This document shows positions 33,523 to 40,697 of a stretch of DNA of 40,697 nucleotides, piece by piece (positions within the stretch are counted from its first letter, which is position 1; each line of letters opens with the position of its first letter). Source of the DNA: an uncultured Gammaproteobacteria bacterium. GTDB lineage: Bacteria > Pseudomonadota > Gammaproteobacteria > Steroidobacterales > Woeseiaceae. The position numbers and the translations under genes are program-made. The notes under the pieces were generated by a model, which ran no database searches, was not told where the DNA came from, and saw only the letters and a program-made list of their open reading frames with translations. The stretch lies in assembly GCA_913063505.1 (NCBI GenBank), contig CAJXYT010000009.1:1-40697 (forward strand), written 5' to 3'.

Positions 33523-34959
33523 TTGTCTAATACAAATGCACCACAGAATCCACGCTCTAATAGTCGAGCTAGCAACAAAGGTGGCAAGGGCAATCCAAAC
33601 CGCCGCCGCCGCCGCCGTCCACCGCAGAGCGAATATCCTGATGATGATGAGGGTTCGTTGGAGGTAATTCCAGCAGATCAGCTTGAAGCCAGCAAGAATG
33701 TTATGAACCTGACGGAGCTCAAAACCCGTCCGGCAACGGCGTTGGTTGAGCTGGGTGAGTCACTAGGCGTTGAGAATCTCGCGCGCTCACGCAAGCAAGA
33801 TATCATCTTTTCCATCCTCAAGGCGCACGCCAAGAGCGGTGAAAATATTTACGGCGATGGTGTTCTGGAAATATTGCAGGATGGATTCGGTTTTCTGCGC
33901 TCGTCGGATAGCTCCTATCTTGCCGGTCCGGATGACATCTACGTAAGTCCAAGTCAGATTAGACGATTCAATCTACGGACTGGTGATACGGTTTCAGGAC
34001 TGATTCGTCCACCGAAAGAAGGCGAGCGTTATTTCGCTCTGCTGAAAGTCGGTCAGATCAATCATGACGCTCCGGAGAATGCTCGAAGCAAGGTTCTGTT
34101 TGAGAATCTGACGCCGTTGTTTCCGAAAGACCGTCTGACTCTGGAGCAGGGTAATGGCAGTACCGAAGATCTAACGGCTCGCATCATTGATATGGTTGCG
34201 CCGATCGGTAAAGGCCAGCGCGGACTTATCGTGTCACCGCCGAAAGCCGGTAAGACAATGCTACTGCAAAATATCGCGTCTGCAATCGTTGCGAATAACC
34301 CGGAAGTCGATCTTATCGTTCTACTTATTGATGAGCGACCGGAAGAAGTGACGGAAATGGAGCGAACGGTGCGTGGCGAAGTGGTTTCATCAACGTTTGA
34401 TGAGCCTGCAAGTCGTCACGTCCAGGTTGCGGACATGGTTATCGAAAAGGCAAAACGCCTTGTTGAGCACAAACGCGATGTCGTTATTCTTCTCGATTCA
34501 ATCACTCGACTGGCTCGGGCATACAATACTGTCGTACCGTCGTCAGGTAAGGTGCTGACCGGTGGTGTTGATGCGAACGCACTGCACAGACCGAAACGTT
34601 TCTTTGGTGCTGCACGAAACATCGAAGAGGGCGGTAGCCTGACTATTCTGGCGACAGCGCTTGTTGATACTGGTTCGAAGATGGACGAGGTGATTTACGA
34701 GGAGTTTAAGGGCACCGGTAATATGGAAATCCATTTGGATCGCCGAATTGCTGAAAAGCGCACCTACCCGGCGATCCACATCAATCGTTCCGGCACTCGA
34801 AAAGAAGAGTATCTGACGAACCCCGACGAGTTGCAGAAGATGTGGGTGCTACGAAAAGTATTGCACCCCATGGACGAGCTTGCGGCAATCGAGTTCCTGC
34901 TCAATAAGCTGCAGGACACGAAAACCAATACGCAGTTCTTTGAGGCGATGAAACGCTAG
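33523..34959 (+). CDS. rho: Transcription termination factor Rho
   Basis: Hexameric RNA-dependent ATPase ending transcription. From TTG at 33523 it has 478 residues, against 419 in E. coli. The canonical start [11 protein letters not shown] is residue 42, preceded by a 41-residue Arg/Gly/Asn-rich extension with a six-Arg run and an acidic end (PDDDEG). The N-terminal RNA-binding domain ([30 protein letters not shown]), Walker A SPPKAGKT, Walker B VVILLDS and Q-loop/R-loop motifs are intact. GAGAGAG at 33511-33517 precedes TTG by 5 bases. An ATG start at the canonical site is possible but has no better ribosome site. A strong terminator follows. Confidence 0.93.
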   Translation: MSNTNAPQNPRSNSRASNKGGKGNPNRRRRRRPPQSEYPDDDEGSLEVIPADQLEASKNVMNLTELKTRPATALVELGESLGVENLARSRKQDIIFSILKAHAKSGENIYGDGVLEILQDGFGFLRSSDSSYLAGPDDIYVSPSQIRRFNLRTGDTVSGLIRPPKEGERYFALLKVGQINHDAPENARSKVLFENLTPLFPKDRLTLEQGNGSTEDLTARIIDMVAPIGKGQRGLIVSPPKAGKTMLLQNIASAIVANNPEVDLIVLLIDERPEEVTEMERTVRGEVVSSTFDEPASRHVQVADMVIEKAKRLVEHKRDVVILLDSITRLARAYNTVVPSSGKVLTGGVDANALHRPKRFFGAARNIEEGGSLTILATALVDTGSKMDEVIYEEFKGTGNMEIHLDRRIAEKRTYPAIHINRSGTRKEEYLTNPDELQKMWVLRKVLHPMDELAAIEFLLNKLQDTKTNTQFFEAMKR

Positions 34960-34987
34960 AGACGATTCTATAGCCGATTAGGAAGCG

Positions 34988-35019
34988 GGGCTCTTGCTGC
35001 GAAGCAAGAGCCCTGTTTT
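34988..35019 (+). terminator. Rho-independent terminator after rho
   Basis: GGGCTCTTGCT (34988-34998) pairs perfectly with AGCAAGAGCCC (35003-35013), 11 bp, over a GCGA tetraloop, followed by TGTTTT. It is 28 bases past the rho stop. The opposite side has no T tract, so it serves rho and not the convergent carbonic anhydrase gene. An intrinsic terminator after rho means its own ending does not need Rho. Confidence 0.9.
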
Positions 35020-35062
35020 CGTTATGGAACTGCAAAAATAATGACTAGAGAAGATCGATATC

Positions 35063-35680
35063 TCAATCGCTTTCGAAGAAGTCGATATAACCTGTCTCGA
35101 TAGAATATTCAGCGCCAATAATATTGAGCTCTTTGGCTTCGATGAGTTGCTCAAGGATCAAGGAGCCATGTTGTAGGCCATCAACTGACGCTTGAACGTT
35201 AGCGTGCACACAGCTCGCAACAACCGCTTCGTCTTCGACGTCATAGTATTCTTCGAGTACTGGATCCAGGGCTGGACGGATGCGATCAACAATAGCCCGT
35301 AGATTGGGCGAGCGGTGAGATTCCTTAAGCGCAAGCTCGCGCAAGGTCGCGATAATCGCACCGCAATTACTGTGTCCAAGTACAACAACCAGACGAGTGC
35401 CGAACTGTTTGGCTGCATACTCGATGCTGCCGATTTGTGAGGGCGCGACGATATTGCCGGCAACTCTGATCACAAACAGGTCGCCGATACCCTGATCGAA
35501 TATGAGTTCTGTTGGAACTCGAGAGTCAGAACACGCGAGGATTATCGCGAAAGGGTTTTGTGGCGCCGCCGCTCCAGCGCGATGCTCACGAATGGCCAAC
35601 ACCTCTTCGCTAATCTCATTGGATATAAATCGACGGTTACCGTCGCGAAGGCGCTCAAGTGCATCAGTAGCAGATATCAT
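35063..35680 (-). CDS. Beta-class carbonic anhydrase
   Basis: Interconverts CO2 and bicarbonate in the cytoplasm. 205 residues. Zinc ligands C50, H103 and C106 (ACSDSR and GHSNCG), with the Asp52-Arg54 dyad of CSDSR. The segment RVAGNIVAP is also family-typical. Resembles the bacterial CynT/Can type. It follows moeA by 24 bases in the same direction. Could supply bicarbonate to biosynthesis or handle CO2 from formate oxidation; the second is speculation. Confidence 0.94.
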   Translation of the reverse strand: MISATDALERLRDGNRRFISNEISEEVLAIREHRAGAAAPQNPFAIILACSDSRVPTELIFDQGIGDLFVIRVAGNIVAPSQIGSIEYAAKQFGTRLVVVLGHSNCGAIIATLRELALKESHRSPNLRAIVDRIRPALDPVLEEYYDVEDEAVVASCVHANVQASVDGLQHGSLILEQLIEAKELNIIGAEYSIETGYIDFFESD

Positions 35681-35705
35681 TTATGAACAGTAACCTGAAT
35701 GACGA

Positions 35706-36911
35706 TTATTGAGCAATCCATCGGTGCAGGAACACGGCTGTGCCGGCTGGGAAATCAGTCTGATCCTTAGTCAGTTCGATGTAGCCATCCGTCGCCGACA
35801 GTGACGCGAAGTCCCCAGATGTGTTGGTTTTGACGGGCATGGCAAGCGTTTGACCGGCCGCATTAGAAATCAGTTTCACGGGTAGGAAACAGGTGAGTGC
35901 TGGCTTAAATGAGATATTTGACGCGACTGCAGCGAACTCAGGCGGTGATTCAGAGGCGCCGGATGCGCTGGCTAGTGCCGCGATGACATATTGTCGACAA
36001 CAGACTAGCGCTGATACCGGGTTGCCTGGCAGCGCAAAAACCACCTGGCCGTTCGGTCCCTTACCAAACCACAGTGGCTTTCCAGGCCGCTGACTAACCT
36101 TATGGAACACGACCTCGACCCCGAGATCAGTAAGGACCTGCGGAACATAGTCGGCCTTTCCCATCGAAACGCCGCCGCTCAAAATGACGACGTCGGCTTC
36201 GTCGAGGTGTGTGGCTAAACGATGACGCAGTTCGGAAACGTCATCAACTATGTGGTCGTGACTTATGCGTTTGTAGTGATAACTCCCAAGCAAAGACACT
36301 ATCGCCGGCCCGTTTGACATTCGAATCTGGTGTGCTTCGATCGCATCGCCGGCGGCCACCAGCTCGTTGCCAGTAGAGATGACCCGTATGACTGGATCTT
36401 TGGCGACGATCACTTCCGTCTCTCCACAGGAGGCAATGATTGCTATGTCGAGCGGCGAAATTCGTTTCCCGGGTGTCATCAGATGCGCGCCTTCCGCAAA
36501 GTCTGAGCCGTGTGGATGAATGAAGCGATTCTTCTTTAGCTCGTAATTAGCCTCGATTTCGGCTGTGCCATCAGCAACGGAAATTCGCTCAACTGGGACA
36601 ATGCAATCCGCATTATCGGGTAGCGATGCGCCGGTCATGATTTCTATGCAATGACCGGTCTGCAGCGACAATACTTTATCGCCCGCCGCCTGCATCGCCT
36701 GAATTGGAAATGTGCGCTGGCCGCTATCGTAGTCGACCCAGGACAGTGCAATGCCGTCCATCATCACACGATCAAATGGCGGCTGGCTGCGTTCTGCTCG
36801 TACGATCTGCTGCAGCACGCGCCCAGTGGCATCGTCGGCAGCAACTGTTTCTGTAGCGAAGGCCTTTGCTTCGGCCAACACGGCTTCGAGCGCTTCTGTT
36901 GTAGTTAGCAC
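35706..36911 (-). CDS. moeA: Molybdopterin molybdenumtransferase
   Basis: Inserts molybdate into adenylylated molybdopterin, giving Mo-cofactor for enzymes such as the two Mo enzymes in this window. 401 residues from the chosen GTG, which begins MLTTTEALEAVLAEA like other MoeA proteins, has GAAGG about 5 bases upstream and avoids overlapping purD; the frame is open 63 bases further, into purD. Signatures: PFDRVMMDGIAL, MTGASLPDNADCIVPVE, SGGVSMGKADYV and ALPGNPVSALVC. It lies 7 bases after the purD stop. The moaA, moaC, moaD and moaE genes are not in the window. Confidence 0.94.
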   Translation of the reverse strand: MLTTTEALEAVLAEAKAFATETVAADDATGRVLQQIVRAERSQPPFDRVMMDGIALSWVDYDSGQRTFPIQAMQAAGDKVLSLQTGHCIEIMTGASLPDNADCIVPVERISVADGTAEIEANYELKKNRFIHPHGSDFAEGAHLMTPGKRISPLDIAIIASCGETEVIVAKDPVIRVISTGNELVAAGDAIEAHQIRMSNGPAIVSLLGSYHYKRISHDHIVDDVSELRHRLATHLDEADVVILSGGVSMGKADYVPQVLTDLGVEVVFHKVSQRPGKPLWFGKGPNGQVVFALPGNPVSALVCCRQYVIAALASASGASESPPEFAAVASNISFKPALTCFLPVKLISNAAGQTLAMPVKTNTSGDFASLSATDGYIELTKDQTDFPAGTAVFLHRWIAQ

Positions 36912-36918
36912 AGCACCT

Positions 36919-38205
36919 TCAGCTCTTCTCTCGTGCGATTGCCCGATGGCCGATGTCGCGTCGAGAATAGACATCCTGCCAATGAATTTTATCTACTGAC
37001 TCATAAGCATATGCTGCTGCCGTCGCGACGGAATCGCCAAGACCGACAACGCACAGTACGCGCCCGCCGCTGGTTACAACGTCGCCATTATTACTGGCAG
37101 TGGCGGCATGAAATACCTTCTGGACTTCGCTATTCGCATCGGCGAGGCCCGTAATACCCATTCCCTTTGTGTAGCTCAGGGGATAGCCACCTGCAGCCAG
37201 AACCACACCGAGCGCGGCTCGAGAATCCCATTCAGTAGTCTGCCCAGCCAAAGTCCCGTTAACCGTTGCTAGACAAATAGCCGCGAGGTCTGACTTAAGG
37301 CGCATCAATATTGGCTGGGTTTCAGGGTCGCCCAAGCGGCAGTTGAATTCGATAACCTTCGGCGTTCCATCCGCCATGATCATCAATCCGGCGTACAAGA
37401 ATCCAAGATAGGGGTGACCATCGATACGCATACCATCGAGTGTCGGTTCGATGATCTCACTCATGATTCGCCGTTCGATCTCAGGACTTACGACGGGGGC
37501 CGGGGAGTACGCACCCATACCACCTGTGTTCGGCCCGGTATCGCCCTCGTCGCGCGCCTTGTGATCCTGTGAGGTCGCTAATGGCAGCACGGTGCGTCCA
37601 TCGGTTATGACGATAAAACTCGCTTCTTCGCCATCCAGGAACTCTTCTACAATGATTCGTGCTCCGGCATCGCCAAAACTACCACCGGCGAGCATGTCGG
37701 TCGCCGCGCCTTCGGCTTCCGCCAGTGTCATTGCAACGATCACACCTTTACCCGCAGCCAGACCGTCGGCCTTGATGACTATCGGCGCGCCCTTCTCGCG
37801 GATATAGGCGAGCGCAGGATCGAGTTCAGTGAAGCTTTGATAGTCACCCGTTGGAATGCTGTGACGTCTGAGAAAGTCTTTTGTGAATGCTTTGGAGCCT
37901 TCCAGTTGAGCAGCTGCCGCATTGGGGCCAAAACAGGGCAGCTCGAGAGAGTCGAAGTGATCGACAATTCCGGCGACTAATGGCACTTCCGGTCCGACGA
38001 TAGTCAGGCCGATGTTTTCTTCTTGTGCGAGTTTAGATAGCGCTTCCATGTCATCTGAGGAAACCGCTGCATTTCTAACTTTGTCTTCGAGTTCGGTCCC
38101 GGCGTTTCCTGGAGCGACGAGAACCTCGTCGACGTCCTCAGATTGAGCGCATTTCCAGGCAAGTGCATGCTCGCGTCCGCCGTTGCCGATTATCAGAATT
38201 TTCAT
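36919..38205 (-). CDS. purD: Phosphoribosylamine-glycine ligase (GARS)
   Basis: Second step of purine synthesis: ATP-dependent joining of phosphoribosylamine and glycine to give GAR. 428 residues, the usual length. N-terminal MKILIIGNGGREHALAWK, ATP-grasp domain with IKADGLAAGKGV, the PNTGGMGAYSP segment and EFNCRLGDPETQ, and C-terminal YSRRDIGHRAI. AGAGGAG lies close before the ATG. Nineteen bases after purH; purHD is the E. coli order. Confidence 0.96.
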   Translation of the reverse strand: MKILIIGNGGREHALAWKCAQSEDVDEVLVAPGNAGTELEDKVRNAAVSSDDMEALSKLAQEENIGLTIVGPEVPLVAGIVDHFDSLELPCFGPNAAAAQLEGSKAFTKDFLRRHSIPTGDYQSFTELDPALAYIREKGAPIVIKADGLAAGKGVIVAMTLAEAEGAATDMLAGGSFGDAGARIIVEEFLDGEEASFIVITDGRTVLPLATSQDHKARDEGDTGPNTGGMGAYSPAPVVSPEIERRIMSEIIEPTLDGMRIDGHPYLGFLYAGLMIMADGTPKVIEFNCRLGDPETQPILMRLKSDLAAICLATVNGTLAGQTTEWDSRAALGVVLAAGGYPLSYTKGMGITGLADANSEVQKVFHAATASNNGDVVTSGGRVLCVVGLGDSVATAAAYAYESVDKIHWQDVYSRRDIGHRAIAREKS

Positions 38206-38224
38206 AGTGCTCCTCTAAACTACC

Positions 38225-39775
38225 TTAATGATGGAAGTGACGCATACCCGTAAACACCATCGCGAGACCGTGTTCGTTCGCTGCCTGGATCACTTCGTCA
38301 TCTCGTATTGAGCCGCCCGGTTGAATAATTGCCGAAATACCGGTTTCAGCAGCCGCGTCGATTCCGTCACGGAATGGGAAGAAGGCATCTGATGCCATCA
38401 CTGAGCCTTTGATTTCCAGGCTCTCGTCAGCTGCTTTTATCGCCGCAATTTTAGTGCTGTAGACACGGCTCATCTGGCCTGCGCCGATGCCGATTGTCGC
38501 TTTATCTTTGCAGAAAATAATCGCATTCGATTTGACGTATTTCACGACAGTCCACGCGAACAGCATGTCCTGAATCTGCTCGGGTGAGGGCGAAAGATCG
38601 GTGACTACTTTCAAATCGTCGGCCGTAATGGTACCCAGATCCGTATCTTGCACTAGCAAACCACCCGAGATTTTCTTGAAATCAAAGCCGGGCGTTACAA
38701 CTGACGGCCAGCTGCCGGTTTCCAATATACGAAGGTTTTTCTTTGCAGAAATTATCCTGGCGGCATCTTCATCGATCGCCGGAGCAACAATCACCTCAAC
38801 GAATTGCCGCTCGACAATAGCCTCTGCCGTCTTGACGTCGAGCGCGCGGTTAAAGGCGATGATGCCACCGAACGCGGACGTCGGGTCGGTCTTGAATGCC
38901 TTGTCATAGGCATCCTGAATATTATCAGCGACGGCCACACCGCATGGATTGGCGTGTTTTACTATGACGCAAGCTGGACCCTCAAATTGCTTTACGCATT
39001 CCAGGGCGGCATCACTGTCAGCGATATTATTATAGGAGAGTGCTTTGCCTTGCAGTTGTTTCGCCGCTGCCAGAGAGCCGGCAGGGGATTGTTGGTCAGC
39101 ATAGAATGCTGCGCCCTGATGTGGATTCTCGCCGTAGCGTAGTTTTTCAGATAAGCCGCCTGAATACAGGAATCGCGGGCCAAGCACCTCGTCTCCGAGA
39201 GAGGCAGACAGGTATTTGGTTATTGCTATGTCGTAGCTTGCAGTGTGAGCGTATGCTTTCGCCGCAAGTCTGCGCCGGCCCTGAAGAGACAAGTTGTCTT
39301 TTTGTATGTCCTCGAGAACGGCTTCGTAGTCGTCAGGCTCAACAATCACCGCTACGCCATCATGATTTTTGGATGCGGCACGGATCATGGCTGGGCCGCC
39401 GATGTCGATATTCTCGATAGCATCGTTGATGCTTGCGTCTTCGCGCGCGATCGTTTGCTCAAACGGATAGAGATTGACGACCAGCATGTCGATAGGCTCT
39501 ATGCCATGCTCCTCCATAATGGCCTCGTCGGTTCCGCGGCGACCGAGAAGGCCGCCATGAATGACCGGATGCAGAGTTTTTACGCGGCCGTCCATGATTT
39601 CTGGGAAACCGGTTTTCTCTGAGACTTCGATTACATCCAGTCCTGCGTCTCGTAGTGCCTTGCATGTGCCGCCGGTTGAAAGCACTTCGACGCCCAATTG
39701 AGTCAGGCCTTTTACGAATGGAATCAATTTACGCTTGTCAGAAACACTGACCAGCGCGCGTCGGACATTGAACAT
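38225..39775 (-). CDS. purH: Bifunctional AICAR formyltransferase / IMP cyclohydrolase
   Basis: Last two steps of IMP synthesis. 516 residues. The N-terminal cyclohydrolase domain (about 1-195) has STGGTCKAL and [12 protein letters not shown]; the C-terminal transformylase domain contains the catalytic [19 protein letters not shown] and [18 protein letters not shown] precedes the ATG by about 5 bases. It follows fis by 40 bases in the run dusB-fis-purH-purD, an order found in many Gammaproteobacteria. Confidence 0.96.
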   Translation of the reverse strand: MFNVRRALVSVSDKRKLIPFVKGLTQLGVEVLSTGGTCKALRDAGLDVIEVSEKTGFPEIMDGRVKTLHPVIHGGLLGRRGTDEAIMEEHGIEPIDMLVVNLYPFEQTIAREDASINDAIENIDIGGPAMIRAASKNHDGVAVIVEPDDYEAVLEDIQKDNLSLQGRRRLAAKAYAHTASYDIAITKYLSASLGDEVLGPRFLYSGGLSEKLRYGENPHQGAAFYADQQSPAGSLAAAKQLQGKALSYNNIADSDAALECVKQFEGPACVIVKHANPCGVAVADNIQDAYDKAFKTDPTSAFGGIIAFNRALDVKTAEAIVERQFVEVIVAPAIDEDAARIISAKKNLRILETGSWPSVVTPGFDFKKISGGLLVQDTDLGTITADDLKVVTDLSPSPEQIQDMLFAWTVVKYVKSNAIIFCKDKATIGIGAGQMSRVYSTKIAAIKAADESLEIKGSVMASDAFFPFRDGIDAAAETGISAIIQPGGSIRDDEVIQAANEHGLAMVFTGMRHFHH

Positions 39776-39815
39776 CGAGTCACCTGAAGAAATAGAGAGG
39801 AAAATGCCGCGAGGG

Positions 39816-40094
39816 TTATTTTTGAATTAGGGAATAAGTCCTGAGTTTCTTGCGCAAGGTACCGCGGTTCAAGCCAAGAATACCGGCTGCTTGGCTCTGA
39901 TTACCCTGTGTATAGTCCATAACGGCTTTGAATAACGGCCGTTCTACCTCTCCAATGACGAGGTCGTATAAATCGCCTGGGCGATCGCCGTTCAGGGCGA
40001 TGAAGTATTGGTCTAAAGCATCTTCAGTGTGCTTACAGAGCGGTTTCTTGCTCTTCTTGGATACGAGTGAGTCGTTTTGATTATTATTTGCCAC
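39816..40094 (-). CDS. fis: DNA-binding protein Fis
   Basis: Nucleoid-associated regulator of growth-phase genes and rRNA promoters. 92 residues (98 in E. coli), GTG start. The C-terminal helix-turn-helix is clear: [20 protein letters not shown]. The N-terminal segment is Asn/Lys-rich and lacks obvious matches to the E. coli beta-hairpin arm. It lies 69 bases downstream of dusB, the classical dusB-fis operon. Confidence 0.95.
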   Translation of the reverse strand: MANNNQNDSLVSKKSKKPLCKHTEDALDQYFIALNGDRPGDLYDLVIGEVERPLFKAVMDYTQGNQSQAAGILGLNRGTLRKKLRTYSLIQK

Positions 40095-40163
40095 AATTGT
40101 CCAACCCCAAATCGCTACCTCGCCTTTCGATAAGGTCGAGTATTCCCCCCCAAATCAGACAAA

Positions 40164-40697
40164 TCAAACAGCCAACGAGTCGCCTCCGTCCTCTCGATCG
40201 AAGTAGTTCTTGGTCAAGCTGATCTGCTCTGAAGCACTTTCAACACGCACTACCTGATGACGAAATTCGTCGGCATTGGCCAAGCTGTTGCAATACCAGG
40301 TTAGGTGCTTGCGAGCCACTCGAACCCCGGTCAATTCTCCATAGAACCGATGTAGTTCTCCCAAGTGGTCGAGCATAATATCACGCAATTCATTTTTATC
40401 CAGTCGTGGTTTTTCACCGCTTGGGTTTAGAAGATGTCCAAGCTCACGAAAAATCCATGGTCGTCCTTGTGCCCCACGTCCGATCATCAAGCCATCGCAA
40501 TTCGTTACGCGTAATACCTCAAGCGACTTCTCGATTGTCGTGATGTCCCCATTTGCTATCACTGGTATTTCAACAGCCTCTTTTACCCGCGCGATAGTTT
40601 CGAATTCAGCCTCACCTTTGTAGCGACATGCGCGAGTTCGGCCATGAACCGCAAGCGACAAGACGCCAGAATCTTCGGCTATTCGAGCGATATTGAC
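40164..40697 (-). CDS. dusB: tRNA-dihydrouridine synthase DusB, C-terminal part
   Basis: FMN-dependent enzyme reducing uridines to dihydrouridine in the tRNA D-loop. Only the last 177 residues lie in the window; the frame runs off the right edge, so the visible TTG at 40661 is internal, not a start. Recognisable motifs: VHGRTRACRYKGEAE, IPVIANGDI, GLMIGRGAQGRPWIFRE and RVARKHLTWY. It heads the dusB-fis operon. Confidence 0.94.
   Translation of the reverse strand, partial: VNIARIAEDSGVLSLAVHGRTRACRYKGEAEFETIARVKEAVEIPVIANGDITTIEKSLEVLRVTNCDGLMIGRGAQGRPWIFRELGHLLNPSGEKPRLDKNELRDIMLDHLGELHRFYGELTGVRVARKHLTWYCNSLANADEFRHQVVRVESASEQISLTKNYFDREDGGDSLAV

Noticed and set aside
36912-36974. 21-residue upstream extension of MoeA
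   Set aside because: Overlaps the conserved end of purD by 56 bases; a GTG at 36911 with a ribosome site gives the usual MoeA N-terminus.

Overview
The window looks like a stretch of core chromosome from a gammaproteobacterium, probably marine or sedimentary and probably an assembled metagenome or single-cell contig. Evidence for the class is the gene order dusB-fis-purH-purD, the divergent rhlB / trxA-rho block, an E. coli-like long PlsB, and the SohB, TrhO, YrfG-type and CysQ proteins. Genus cannot be called. Periplasmic sulfite oxidation, NAD-linked formate dehydrogenase and a HiPIP would fit a sulfur/formate-using lineage (Woeseiales or Chromatiales relatives are one guess). GC is roughly 50-55% in lines counted by hand. 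No tRNA, rRNA, CRISPR array, prophage or insertion sequence was seen, and no stretch over 300 bases lacks a gene.

The first 70 bases are not genomic: they are an Illumina Nextera P7/i7 adapter fused to a truncated Bcr/CflA-type transporter gene. Next come a TAT-exported sulfite dehydrogenase with its c-type cytochrome partner (433-2093) and a SYLF-domain protein. A four-gene operon, fdhD-fdsG-fdsB-fdsA (minus strand, 2840-8537), encodes a soluble NAD-dependent molybdenum formate dehydrogenase. It is divergent from a HiPIP gene, and the shared intergenic region holds a Fur-box-like palindrome.

9190-12068 holds an aspartate/aromatic aminotransferase convergent with a DUF192 lipoprotein, nagB and an unknown lipoprotein. 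12233-19135 is a complete, translationally coupled MoxR/Bat operon (MoxR ATPase, DUF58, DUF4381, two VWA proteins, BatD). It is followed by glyoxalase I, a HAD phosphatase, and an OmpA-domain periplasmic protein with an exact 21-bp triplication.

22240-30129 holds lipA-sohB, an M48 lipoprotein protease / small hydrolase / repeat-bearing mini-lipoprotein group ending at a good terminator, plsB, trhO, a possible small membrane protein and a DUF465 protein. 30139-35680 holds cysQ, a YrfG-like nucleotidase, rhlB, trxA, rho (with an Arg-rich N-terminal extension) and a beta-carbonic anhydrase. The right end is the minus-strand run dusB (partial)-fis-purH-purD-moeA-carbonic anhydrase.

Molybdenum links several parts: sulfite dehydrogenase and formate dehydrogenase need molybdopterin, FdhD sulfurates the formate dehydrogenase cofactor and MoeA inserts Mo. 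I did not find a convincing wholly new system. The best leads are the Fur-like site between fdhD and the HiPIP gene, a LipA that does not look like the usual gammaproteobacterial type, a cluster of in-frame tandem repeats in envelope proteins, and the uncharacterised 24390-26020 lipoprotein/protease unit.
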